Notes: generated from the sequence alone by a model not told the origin. Shown: positions 1 through 6,212, counted from the first letter of the stretch. The stretch: 7,146 nucleotides of DNA from Patescibacteria group bacterium (GCA_015491135.1 WFWK01000082.1:1-7146); one strand, 5' to 3'. Numbers and translations are program-made.

Positions 1-1
1 T

Positions 2-1759
2 ACTTTACCTATACCTAAAAATCTTATAAGAAGAAGACCAAAGGTTAAAATCACTCCAACTCAGGAAGATGAAATTCCGGAGTTGGCGCCTGATACTGTG
101 CGCGCGATTTTTCTCGGCGGTGTTGAGGAAGTGGGTCGTAATATGACCGCAGTGGAATTTAACGATGACATTTTTGTTATTGATTCCGGTTTTATGTTTG
201 AAGATGAGGAAAGGCCAGGTGTGGACTTTTTTCTGCCAAATACCAAATATCTTGAAGACAGGAAAGAAAAAGTAAGAGCAATGATAATAACACATGCCCA
301 CCTTGATCACATTGGGGCCATTCCTTTTATTTTGGAACGTATAGGCAATCCGCCGATTTATGCAAACGAGCTTACCGCCGTCATGATAAAAAAGCGCCAT
401 GCGGAATTCCCTCACTTGCCGGAGCCAAATATTAAAATCGTAAAAGGAGGAGAAACCGTTCGTATTGGCGCGCTTCCCGTAACTTTCTTTGATACCACTC
501 ACACGATACCCGATTCAATGGGTGTGATTATAAAAACACCTTTTGGAGGAGTTACAATAACCGGAGACATTAAACTTGACCACGTTGACGGAAAAGTAAT
601 GGAAAGCGAAAAAAAGCATTTTGAAGTGTTCAAAAAAGAAAAAATTCTTCTTTTGATGATGGATTCCACAAACGCTTGGAAACCCGGTTGGTCAATACCC
701 GAATGGAAGGTGTTTGAAACTTTTGACAAAATTTTGGAAGAGTCAAAAAACAGGCTCATAATAGGAACATTCGCATCTCATCTTGAACGTGTAATTCACG
801 TCATAGAAAAGGCGGAACAGTTAGGGAAAAAAGTAATCATTGAAGGGCGTTCAATGAAAAACAACCTAGCAATAGCTCAAGAGCTGGGTTACTTGAAAGT
901 AAAGAAAAATACCATTATCCCGGCCGACCAAATAGAGGAATACCCGGACAGCAAGATAGTAATTCTTACAACCGGAGCTCAAGGTGAAGAGTTCGCCGCT
1001 TTAACCAGAATTGCTAACAAAACGCATAGATACATAAAATTGAAAGAAACAGATACCATTGCTCTTTCCTCGTCAGTTATTCCCGGAAATGAAATAGCGG
1101 TTCAAAAATTGCGTGATATGCTTGCAAGACAATGTCATAACATAATAACGTATCAAACAAGCGACATTCACGCTTCGGGACACGGAAACGCGGAAGAAGG
1201 AAAATGGATTATAAAAACCATTAAACCGAAATTCTTCACTCCCCACCACGGATTTTACTTTATGTTGAAGGCAAATGTTACAAACGCCGAAGAAGTTGGG
1301 GTTCCGCTTGAAAATTCCGTCATACCGGATAACGGAACTATAGTTGAGATAAGAAATAAGGGACAGGAAATTGTTAAATTACAAGAGAAAGCTCCGTTTA
1401 AACCGAAAATAGTTGAAGGATATCAGGTAAAAGATATCCAAGAGGTTGTGATAGCCGACAGGAAGGCGCTAGCTCAAGACGGTATGTTTGTTATTGTCAC
1501 AACCGTAAATATGCGAACTGGAAAATTGCGCAAATCTCCCGATATTATCTCGCGCGGTTTTGTGTACCTGCGCGAATCACGCGAGCTTTTAGATCAAACT
1601 CGTCTTATAGCAAAAAGAATTGTTGAAGGAGCGTTTGCGCGTTCAAAAACAGTTGATATAGATGCGCTAAAAGCCGAGCTTACCCGTGAAATTTCCCGTT
1701 TCCTGCTTCAGCAAACTCACAAAAACCCGATAGTTATCCCCGTTGTAGTTGGAGTATAA
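2..1759 (+). CDS. rnj: Ribonuclease J (5'-truncated by the window edge)
   Basis: This is a metallo-beta-lactamase/beta-CASP RNase. The family carries out 5'-3' exonuclease and endonuclease steps of mRNA turnover and rRNA maturation in the cytoplasm. Numbered from a TTG codon at 83, the visible metal site is HAHLDH (71-76), H140 and D162. The beta-CASP part shows GTFASHLER (228-236) and SGHGNAEE (365-372), followed by PHHGFYFML (387-395). A C-terminal domain, about 445-558, contains the typical RKALAQDGMF and RGFVYL segments. From TTG83 the protein would be 558 residues, close to the usual size of about 555. However, the frame is open to the left edge and adds 27 residues, including a basic stretch (IRRRPKVKITP). 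TTG83 has no properly spaced Shine-Dalgarno sequence. I therefore read the gene as starting outside the window with an N-terminal extension. The family call is very secure; the start is unknown. Confidence 0.96.
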   Translation, partial: TLPIPKNLIRRRPKVKITPTQEDEIPELAPDTVRAIFLGGVEEVGRNMTAVEFNDDIFVIDSGFMFEDEERPGVDFFLPNTKYLEDRKEKVRAMIITHAHLDHIGAIPFILERIGNPPIYANELTAVMIKKRHAEFPHLPEPNIKIVKGGETVRIGALPVTFFDTTHTIPDSMGVIIKTPFGGVTITGDIKLDHVDGKVMESEKKHFEVFKKEKILLLMMDSTNAWKPGWSIPEWKVFETFDKILEESKNRLIIGTFASHLERVIHVIEKAEQLGKKVIIEGRSMKNNLAIAQELGYLKVKKNTIIPADQIEEYPDSKIVILTTGAQGEEFAALTRIANKTHRYIKLKETDTIALSSSVIPGNEIAVQKLRDMLARQCHNIITYQTSDIHASGHGNAEEGKWIIKTIKPKFFTPHHGFYFMLKANVTNAEEVGVPLENSVIPDNGTIVEIRNKGQEIVKLQEKAPFKPKIVEGYQVKDIQEVVIADRKALAQDGMFVIVTTVNMRTGKLRKSPDIISRGFVYLRESRELLDQTRLIAKRIVEGAFARSKTVDIDALKAELTREISRFLLQQTHKNPIVIPVVVGV

Positions 1760-1760
1760 A

Positions 1761-1788
1761 TTGTGCTCTAGAGAAAGCGTGTTACAAT
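1761..1788 (+). promoter_or_regulatory. Extended -10 promoter upstream of the leader and zinc-ribbon gene
   Basis: A TTGTGC box (1761-1766) is separated by 16 nt from TACAAT (1783-1788), which is preceded by the TGT of an extended -10 element (1780-1782). It begins two bases after the RNase J stop codon. A start about 7 nt past the -10 box falls at about 1795, exactly on an ATG. The transcript would then carry the structured leader and the 57-residue ORF. This promoter also explains how that ORF is expressed, because too little space remains between the second hairpin and its ribosome binding site for another promoter. Confidence 0.55.
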
Positions 1789-1794
1789 ACGAAC

Positions 1795-1860
1795 ATGACA
1801 GCGACAAGAATAAAGTTTTATTGGTATCAAAAAAGTCTCCTGCGGACGGGACTTTTTTGA
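1795..1860 (+). CDS. Putative leaderless 21-residue leader peptide rich in aromatic residues
   Basis: This short ORF starts with ATG at the predicted transcription start and ends with TGA. It has no Shine-Dalgarno sequence, as expected if it is leaderless. Residues 8-11 are Phe-Tyr-Trp-Tyr (codons at 1816-1827), followed by QKSLLRTGLF. The aromatic codons sit directly before and within the 5' arm of the first hairpin, and the stop codon lies in its 3' arm. That is where leader-peptide codons sit in amino-acid attenuators such as trpL or pheL, which are the known precedents. I do not recognise the peptide itself. Any role would lie in the act of translation rather than in the product. A 22-codon ORF can arise by chance, so confidence comes mainly from its position relative to the promoter and RNA structure. 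Confidence 0.4.
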   Translation: MTATRIKFYWYQKSLLRTGLF

Positions 1861-1908
1861 TGCAGTCGCACTCTCCATCACAAAAGCCCCTTCCGCAGGA
1901 AGGGGTTT
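1824..1908 (+). promoter_or_regulatory. Candidate transcription attenuator with mutually exclusive hairpins
   Basis: Three overlapping stems can be read by eye. Hairpin 1:2 pairs 1826-1837 with 1850-1861 (12 perfect bp, extended by wobble and GC pairs on both sides to 1824-1839/1848-1863). Hairpin 3:4 pairs 1887-1894 with 1898-1905 (8 perfect bp, loop GCA). An alternative long stem pairs 1838-1865 with 1873-1900, with 24 of 28 positions complementary and a 7-nt loop. The long stem cannot coexist with either of the others. Segment 1 (ATCAAAAAAGTC) also resembles segment 3 (ATCACAAAAGCCC), as expected when both compete for segment 2. This is the architecture of ribosome-mediated attenuators. 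A protein-, tRNA- or ligand-responsive switch remains possible, and so does a decayed pair of terminators. Confidence 0.55.
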
Positions 1909-1917
1909 GTTCTTTCC
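1884..1917 (+). terminator. Intrinsic-terminator-like hairpin 3:4 in the leader
   Basis: The stem CCCCTTCC / GGAAGGGG (1887-1894 / 1898-1905) has a 3-nt loop, GCA. A G-U pair and two A-U pairs extend it outward, and a U-rich run (TTTGTTCTTT) begins at 1906. It could end RNase J read-through or act as the regulated terminator of the leader. Because the zinc-ribbon gene 31 nt further on has a strong ribosome binding site and no room for its own promoter, some transcripts must pass this point. Confidence 0.6.
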
Positions 1918-1923
1918 AAACCT

Positions 1924-1930
1924 AAAGGAG
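1924..1930 (+). promoter_or_regulatory. Strong Shine-Dalgarno (AAAGGAG) for the zinc-ribbon ORF
   Basis: AAAGGAG lies 8 nt upstream of the ATG at 1939, an optimal spacing. It is the only strong Shine-Dalgarno sequence in the window. It fixes the start of the small gene and implies a transcript with a real 5' leader, unlike the probably leaderless genes around it. Confidence 0.8.
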
Positions 1931-1938
1931 CAAAGCAA

Positions 1939-2112
1939 ATGCAAAATGTGCGTAAAACCTGCCCTGAGTGTCAAAAAGAGGTTCCTGAACAAGAAGTGAA
2001 CTGCTTTGGCAAATGTATAGATTGTGAAGCAAAAGCAAATCCCGGCAGATTAAAAAGCATGTTATACGCAGACTGCTACACTCCAGATGTTAAACCTCCC
2101 AAAGGGTGGTAA
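1939..2112 (+). CDS. Small zinc-ribbon-like Cys-rich protein (57 aa), function unknown
   Basis: This 57-residue protein starts MQNVRKTCPECQKEV and ends with KPPKGW. Two CxxC knuckles, C8-P-E-C11 and C26-I-D-C29, are 14 residues apart and look like a compact zinc ribbon. Two further cysteines, C22 and C46, lie outside the knuckles. There is no signal peptide or membrane segment, so a cytoplasmic protein is expected. Real-gene evidence is the strong Shine-Dalgarno sequence with 8-nt spacing, the paired CxxC motifs, a frame that ends just before a perfect terminator, and a promoter upstream. I do not recognise the family. Small zinc ribbons often bind nucleic acid or ribosomal or RNA-polymerase partners, but nothing here shows which. 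Its structured leader suggests that its expression is conditional. Confidence 0.75.
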   Translation: MQNVRKTCPECQKEVPEQEVNCFGKCIDCEAKANPGRLKSMLYADCYTPDVKPPKGW

Positions 2113-2115
2113 TAC

Positions 2116-2141
2116 AAACGGGCGCTTTTTGCGCCCGTTTT
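2116..2141. terminator. Bidirectional intrinsic terminator between convergent genes
   Basis: AAACGGGCGC and GCGCCCGTTT form a perfect 10-bp stem around a TTTTT loop. T residues follow on the + strand (TTTT), and TTTGTATT follows on the minus strand. It starts 4 nt after the zinc-ribbon stop codon and lies about 35 nt beyond the stop of the oppositely oriented MFS gene, so it can end both transcripts. Confidence 0.87.
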
Positions 2142-2146
2142 ACATG

Positions 2147-2174
2147 CTCGTTTCCAAAACAATTTTTAAACGAG
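2147..2174. repeat. Short inverted repeat beside the terminator
   Basis: CTCGTTT (2147-2153) and AAACGAG (2168-2174) are perfect 7-nt arms around a 14-nt AT-rich loop. It abuts the MFS stop codon and precedes the main terminator on the minus strand. It may be a weak accessory 3'-end hairpin; it lacks a GC-rich stem. Confidence 0.35.
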
Positions 2175-2175
2175 T

Positions 2176-3363
2176 CTAATTGGTATCTCTCAGTTTGAAA
2201 GCTACAAGCGCCCCGAGCAAAACAAAGACTCCCAAAGCTGAAAAAAGAAAACCGAATGAAGCGAAAGAGAATATCAAAACCCCGAACAAAGAACCAGTAA
2301 TGTTAGCTAGCGGGTAAAGCGCTCTGAATGCTGTTATGGTCTCAGTGTCTGTACCGTCTACATGTTTGAAAAAGTAACTTTCCGTAACAGTTGAGACAAA
2401 CGCCGCTCCCACTCGCGTAAAAACCAAAACCGAAGCTACCAAAACAAAAGATACAAAAGAAAGATAATCTAAAGAGCCAAACAAAACCGTGGTAGTCGCC
2501 ATTATAAGAAAACCCAAAACCATCATTTCTTTCTCCCCTATTTTGTCAGCCAAAAACCCTACAGGAACGGTAAGCACAATAAACGGCAAAAGCATAATCG
2601 GCAAAATAAAACCAACCTGCTCAAGAGAAAATCCCAAATGTTCTACCAGATAAACCGAAGTGTACAAAACCATAACACTGTAGAAAAAATACAAAACAAA
2701 TTGCGCAAAAAATATCTTTTTTATATCGTCTTGGGCTTTGAAAATCTTAAACAAATGCTTGAAGCGCAAAACACGAAAATTTCTGTCTGCCGGGAAGAGC
2801 CTTCTTTTTAAAAACACCAAAAGCAAAAACGGCAAAAAAAGTGCAACACTTCCCAAGTACAAAGCTGAAAAATCTCCCCCTTTTACAAGCTGACCACCCA
2901 AAAACGGACCGGCAACAAAAGCTGTGTTTGCCATCATCAAAAAAAGCGCTCTTTGCACTCCGGTGTGTTTCTCCGATGTATTTGACTTCTCCATTAAGGT
3001 ATCAAGCAATACGACAATTGCCGCTGAAGGTATGGCTGATAAAATCAAAGCCCAAACCGACAAAGTTTTCCCACCCAAAGCAACAAACAAAAAAGAGATA
3101 AGATACAAAAAAGAATAAATCATCGCCGATCGGCGAAGGCCCAAAGCTTTAAATATATAAGAGGTCACAAGAAAAGAGAAGAAAGCAAAAATGGCACTTA
3201 AAGACAATATTATTGAGATTTGCTCTATTGAAAAACCCAAACTGTCAAGAAAGTTTGCCGTAAAATATCCTACAGTGGCCAGCTGAAAAGAAAAAATAAA
3301 ATTCAAAACATAAGCCAGCCCTCTCATTTTTTTGTTATATGTTGCTGTATGTGGCAATACCAT
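2176..3363 (-). CDS. Major facilitator superfamily transporter
   Basis: This 395-residue integral membrane protein is of the usual MFS size, with about 12 hydrophobic segments in two halves. A charged central loop, roughly residues 186-216, contains KRRLFPADRNFR. The second half carries the MFS motif-A-like loop GFLADKIGEK (269-278). AGPFLGG (151-157) resembles motif C of proton-coupled drug exporters, which hints at export, but the substrate cannot be read from sequence. The ATG at 3363 lies 9 nt after the stop of the upstream phosphatase gene, so the two are probably co-transcribed. Neither this start nor the alternative Met13 has a Shine-Dalgarno sequence, so either could be right. A bidirectional terminator lies downstream. 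Confidence 0.9.
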   Translation of the reverse strand: MVLPHTATYNKKMRGLAYVLNFIFSFQLATVGYFTANFLDSLGFSIEQISIILSLSAIFAFFSFLVTSYIFKALGLRRSAMIYSFLYLISFLFVALGGKTLSVWALILSAIPSAAIVVLLDTLMEKSNTSEKHTGVQRALFLMMANTAFVAGPFLGGQLVKGGDFSALYLGSVALFLPFLLLVFLKRRLFPADRNFRVLRFKHLFKIFKAQDDIKKIFFAQFVLYFFYSVMVLYTSVYLVEHLGFSLEQVGFILPIMLLPFIVLTVPVGFLADKIGEKEMMVLGFLIMATTTVLFGSLDYLSFVSFVLVASVLVFTRVGAAFVSTVTESYFFKHVDGTDTETITAFRALYPLANITGSLFGVLIFSFASFGFLFSALGVFVLLGALVAFKLRDTN

Positions 3364-3372
3364 AGTTATTTA

Positions 3373-4065
3373 TTAAATATTTTTATAAATAACATCTTTT
3401 CTTTCAACAACAACTTCCCAACCTCTTTTTTTGGCCTCCAAGTATAAAATTTTGTTAGGATTAAACGCTATCGGTCTTGTAACCTTCTCAAGCATTGCTA
3501 TATCACTGTGTGTATCACCAACGGCAACTGAACGCTCCGGGTCTATGTTAAGACTTTCATCTTGAAACACCCTTTCAACTATTTTGCCTTTGTCAAAAAT
3601 CAGCTCCTTGTTTAGAATCTGCCCGGTAAATACATCTTCATCTATTTCAAACATCAACCCGTAAACCTTATCAAATCCGTAACTCTCAGCAAACAAATCC
3701 GCCGCGATTTTAGAAGAATGCGTAATTGCAATCAAAAAATATCCTTCATCCTTCAGCTCTCTTATCAAGTCTCTTGTGAAGCGATAAACCCTTTTGTCTC
3801 TTCCTGCTAAGGAATCTTTAACCGCCTTGTAGAAGTCCTCAACCCTTACCCCGGCGATATAGTCGTTAAAACCCTTAACCAAGACATCCAAATAATCCTG
3901 ATAGCTCCCCTCTCGATTAAGCCATCTTTCATACTTGGGCTTTGCCTTCTCTTTGATAATCTCGGGCAAAAGCCCTCTTTCTATCATCAAATCAACATAT
4001 ACCAAAAACAGACTCCATCTAAACAGTGTTCCGTCTATATCAAAAAAAGCCACTGGTCTTTTCAT
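3373..4065 (-). CDS. HAD-superfamily hydrolase, SerB/HAD-IB-like phosphatase
   Basis: This 230-residue cytoplasmic phosphohydrolase has all four HAD motifs. Motif I is FFDIDGT with nucleophile D9 and acid/base D11. Motif II is T115 in AITHSS. Motif III is Lys, probably K159 in FDKGK. Motif IV is GDTHSD (183-188). A helical cap of about 100 residues lies between motifs I and II, as in HAD subfamily IB (phosphoserine-phosphatase-like enzymes). The family hydrolyses small phosphorylated metabolites; the substrate is not determinable here, and serine biosynthesis should not be assumed. The ATG falls about 7 nt beyond an extended -10 box, so its mRNA is probably leaderless. It is the first gene of a two-gene unit with the MFS transporter. 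Confidence 0.9.
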   Translation of the reverse strand: MKRPVAFFDIDGTLFRWSLFLVYVDLMIERGLLPEIIKEKAKPKYERWLNREGSYQDYLDVLVKGFNDYIAGVRVEDFYKAVKDSLAGRDKRVYRFTRDLIRELKDEGYFLIAITHSSKIAADLFAESYGFDKVYGLMFEIDEDVFTGQILNKELIFDKGKIVERVFQDESLNIDPERSVAVGDTHSDIAMLEKVTRPIAFNPNKILYLEAKKRGWEVVVERKDVIYKNI

Positions 4066-4071
4066 GCTTTA

Positions 4072-4100
4072 AATATAACAATTTAAAATGAGCTTAACAA
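4072..4100 (-). promoter_or_regulatory. Promoter of the HAD-MFS unit
   Basis: Read on the minus strand, TTGTTA (4100-4095) is followed by a 17-nt spacer and TATATT (4077-4072), with a TG one base upstream of the -10 box. Six bases separate the -10 box from the ATG, so the expected start coincides with the first codon at 4065. No Shine-Dalgarno sequence is present or needed. Confidence 0.65.
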
Positions 4101-4114
4101 CAAGCTTCTTGTAA
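4095..4114. promoter_or_regulatory. Dyad spanning both divergent -35 boxes, possible operator
   Basis: A 20-bp imperfect palindrome is centred on AAGCTT at 4104/4105; 8 of 10 half-site positions are symmetric. Its outer arms are the -35 boxes of the two divergent promoters (TTGTTA on the minus strand, TTGTAA on the plus strand). A regulator bound here would cover both. The symmetry may also result simply from two facing -35 boxes. Confidence 0.3.
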
Positions 4115-4136
4115 AAAATAAAGAAAAGAATATAAT
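4109..4136 (+). promoter_or_regulatory. Promoter of the Na+/H+ antiporter gene
   Basis: TTGTAA (4109-4114), a 16-nt spacer, and a consensus TATAAT (4131-4136). Nine bases separate the -10 box from the ATG at 4146, so the transcript would have at most a few untranslated bases. The bases before the ATG (CATCTCCTT) contain no Shine-Dalgarno sequence. Confidence 0.7.
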
Positions 4137-4145
4137 CATCTCCTT

Positions 4146-6203
4146 ATGGAAAGCGCATATCCAATATTGTCGGTTTTGTTTTTGATGACTGTCTCGGTGT
4201 TTGCATACGTTCTTGCAAGACGTATAAATTTTCCTTATACGCTTTTTTTGGTTTTTATCGGAGTCGTGCTGGTTCCCCTCTCTTATACCGATTTGTTTTC
4301 ATTTCTTCAAACATTTAAACTGACACCCGAGCTCTTGTTTTATGTCTTTTTGCCAACGCTTCTTTTTGAGGCAGCATACAATATAAAACTTAATCAACTT
4401 GTTAAAAATATAAAACCTATTGCCTCTTTAGCTGTTGTGGGCCTACTTATAAGCGCGTTTGTTACTGCGATTTTACTAGATTTTGCATTGAAACTTTTTG
4501 AAATTCAAATTCCTTTCATGGCCCTTTTGCTTTTTGGTGCAATTATATCGGCAACCGATCCTGTTGCTGTTATTGCAATGTTTAAAGAATACGGAGCACC
4601 CAAAAGGCTAGCTTTAATTTTTGAGGGAGAGAGCCTGTTTAATGACGGTACTGCTGTTGCCCTTTTTCTATCCGTTTTATATCTAATAAAAGAGGGAGAA
4701 CGCATAACTTTAGCTACCATGCCACAGATCGGTGCCAAATTCACGGCAATGATAATTTTAGGGTTTGCAATAGGAGTCATCAGCGGTATTTTATTTTCCA
4801 AACTATTGGATTTTGCCAAAAGCAGACACTTGCAGGTAACCTTAATGCTCGTATCCGCCCATTTAACTTTTCTTTTATCTGAATTAATATCTCATCATCT
4901 GCAAGAATACTCGAACTTTCTGGGCATATCACCGATTATAGCAACCGCAACCGCTGCAGTTGTTCTCGGAAACTATGGAAGATACAAATTGCCTCATGAA
5001 GTTGAAGAGTACGTAAATAATTTATGGCACTACTTTGCGTTTCTTGCAAACTCGCTGGTTTTCCTTCTGTTGGGATTGATTATAGCTGGATTAAATATAA
5101 ATTACTCCGAGGTGATAATACCGGCAACTCTGGCTATTGTATCTGTCATAATCGCAAGAGCGATAAGTGTGTACCTGCCTTTGTCTTTAACCTCAAACGA
5201 TATACCAAAAAGTTGGCAACACTTGCTTGCATGGGGTTCTCTGAGAGGGGCGCTTGCCGTGACCATGGTGTTGCTTATTCCAAACGATATTTCAATTGCT
5301 AATTGGCCTTTTGAAACCCCTTTTAAAAACTGGATGATGGCGATGGTGATTTTGTCCATATTTTTCAGCCTCTTTGTAAAAGGACTCACTATTCCCAAAA
5401 TGATGAAAGCATTTGCTTTGGTTGGTAAATTAACGGTAATAGAAAAGCTTGAATATTTGCTGGCAAAAATTTACGCATATTCAAATGTTCTTTCAGAACT
5501 TAAATATTTACGCAATTTTGAATTTATCCAAAACGAGGATTACAAATCAAGAATTAAAAAATATAAAACCGAATTGCAAAAAACAGCTCTCAAGCTGGCA
5601 AATGAAGCTAATAAGCACAAAAATAAATTTCTTACTATTCTTCATTACTTTGCGGTGGGCATTGAAGAAGAATTACTTAAAGAATTATATGCCAAAGGAG
5701 AGGTTACCGAGAAGGGCTACAAGAAATTCTTACAAAAACTTGATGCGCAAAAGATTGAGCTTCAGCAAGAAAAAGGGAGTGTATCAAGCTTTGATAATAT
5801 TTTCTACAGCGACTTAATTGAAAAAATATTGCATTTCGGAAAATCAAATGCGACTTTAAGTTTAAATGACAAATATCTCTACTATCGGGCTTTATTTTTA
5901 TCTGCCAAAAAAGTGCAAGATGCACTCTCAAACATTAAAAAAACCTTGCCTGAAGATGAATTTATTTACAAATCAATAGAAACACTCAACAAACACTACA
6001 AAAAATTTGCTCAAAAAAGCTTTGAAAAATTGCAAAAACTGCTGAATGAAAATGAAAAACTCTTGGTTGTGTATCAAGATGCAACCGAAAACGAGCTAAA
6101 AGACAATATAAGAAATACAATATTAAAACTTAAAAAACAGCATTTGATAACCGGCAAAGTAACACAAAGTCTGCTGGGAGAATTTAAATGTGAAAAAGAA
6201 TAG
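4146..6203 (+). CDS. nhaP: NhaP-type Na+/H+ antiporter (CPA1 family) with a long Lys-rich C-terminal tail
   Basis: This 685-residue inner-membrane monovalent cation/proton exchanger should exchange Na+ (or K+) for H+ in pH and salt homeostasis. Residues 1 to about 420 are membrane-spanning with CPA1 signatures: ATDPVA (136-141), the ion-site stretch EGESLFNDGTA (160-170) with the N166-D167 pair, and WGSLRGALAV (363-372) with R367. From about 430 to the end there is a hydrophilic, Lys/Glu-rich, largely helical tail of about 255 residues, presumably cytoplasmic and regulatory. I recognise no named domain in it (no obvious TrkA or cyclic-nucleotide-binding fold). The gene is single, transcribed divergently from the HAD-MFS unit, and converges on the endonuclease III gene with only 9 nt between stop codons and no convincing terminator. 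Family assignment is secure; ion selectivity is inferred. Confidence 0.94.
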   Translation: MESAYPILSVLFLMTVSVFAYVLARRINFPYTLFLVFIGVVLVPLSYTDLFSFLQTFKLTPELLFYVFLPTLLFEAAYNIKLNQLVKNIKPIASLAVVGLLISAFVTAILLDFALKLFEIQIPFMALLLFGAIISATDPVAVIAMFKEYGAPKRLALIFEGESLFNDGTAVALFLSVLYLIKEGERITLATMPQIGAKFTAMIILGFAIGVISGILFSKLLDFAKSRHLQVTLMLVSAHLTFLLSELISHHLQEYSNFLGISPIIATATAAVVLGNYGRYKLPHEVEEYVNNLWHYFAFLANSLVFLLLGLIIAGLNINYSEVIIPATLAIVSVIIARAISVYLPLSLTSNDIPKSWQHLLAWGSLRGALAVTMVLLIPNDISIANWPFETPFKNWMMAMVILSIFFSLFVKGLTIPKMMKAFALVGKLTVIEKLEYLLAKIYAYSNVLSELKYLRNFEFIQNEDYKSRIKKYKTELQKTALKLANEANKHKNKFLTILHYFAVGIEEELLKELYAKGEVTEKGYKKFLQKLDAQKIELQQEKGSVSSFDNIFYSDLIEKILHFGKSNATLSLNDKYLYYRALFLSAKKVQDALSNIKKTLPEDEFIYKSIETLNKHYKKFAQKSFEKLQKLLNENEKLLVVYQDATENELKDNIRNTILKLKKQHLITGKVTQSLLGEFKCEKE

Positions 6204-6212
6204 GGCTTCTAT

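Noticed and set aside
83..85. TTG as the true start of RNase J
   Set aside because: The frame is open for 27 more codons to the edge, GGAG directly abuts the TTG with no spacing, and AGGAAG is too far upstream; a start outside the window is more likely.
1826..1861. Hairpin 1 as the simple terminator of RNase J
   Set aside because: The T-run is part of the paired stem and is followed by GATGC rather than free T residues, and a promoter lies between it and the RNase J stop. It may still cause some termination, but the competing long stem fits an attenuator better.
1768..1992. Minus-strand 74-codon open frame across the leader
   Set aside because: It runs antisense through the hairpins and the start of the zinc-ribbon gene, has no ribosome binding site or recognisable motif, and its Arg/Lys/Ser-rich content is explained by the stem sequences.
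2841..3118. Two overlapping + strand open frames within the MFS gene
   Set aside because: They are shadows of the minus-strand transporter: no family resemblance, and composition reflects complementary hydrophobic codons.
4505..5398. Minus- and plus-strand open frames inside the antiporter gene
   Set aside because: They lie wholly within a well-conserved transporter frame and encode no recognisable motif.
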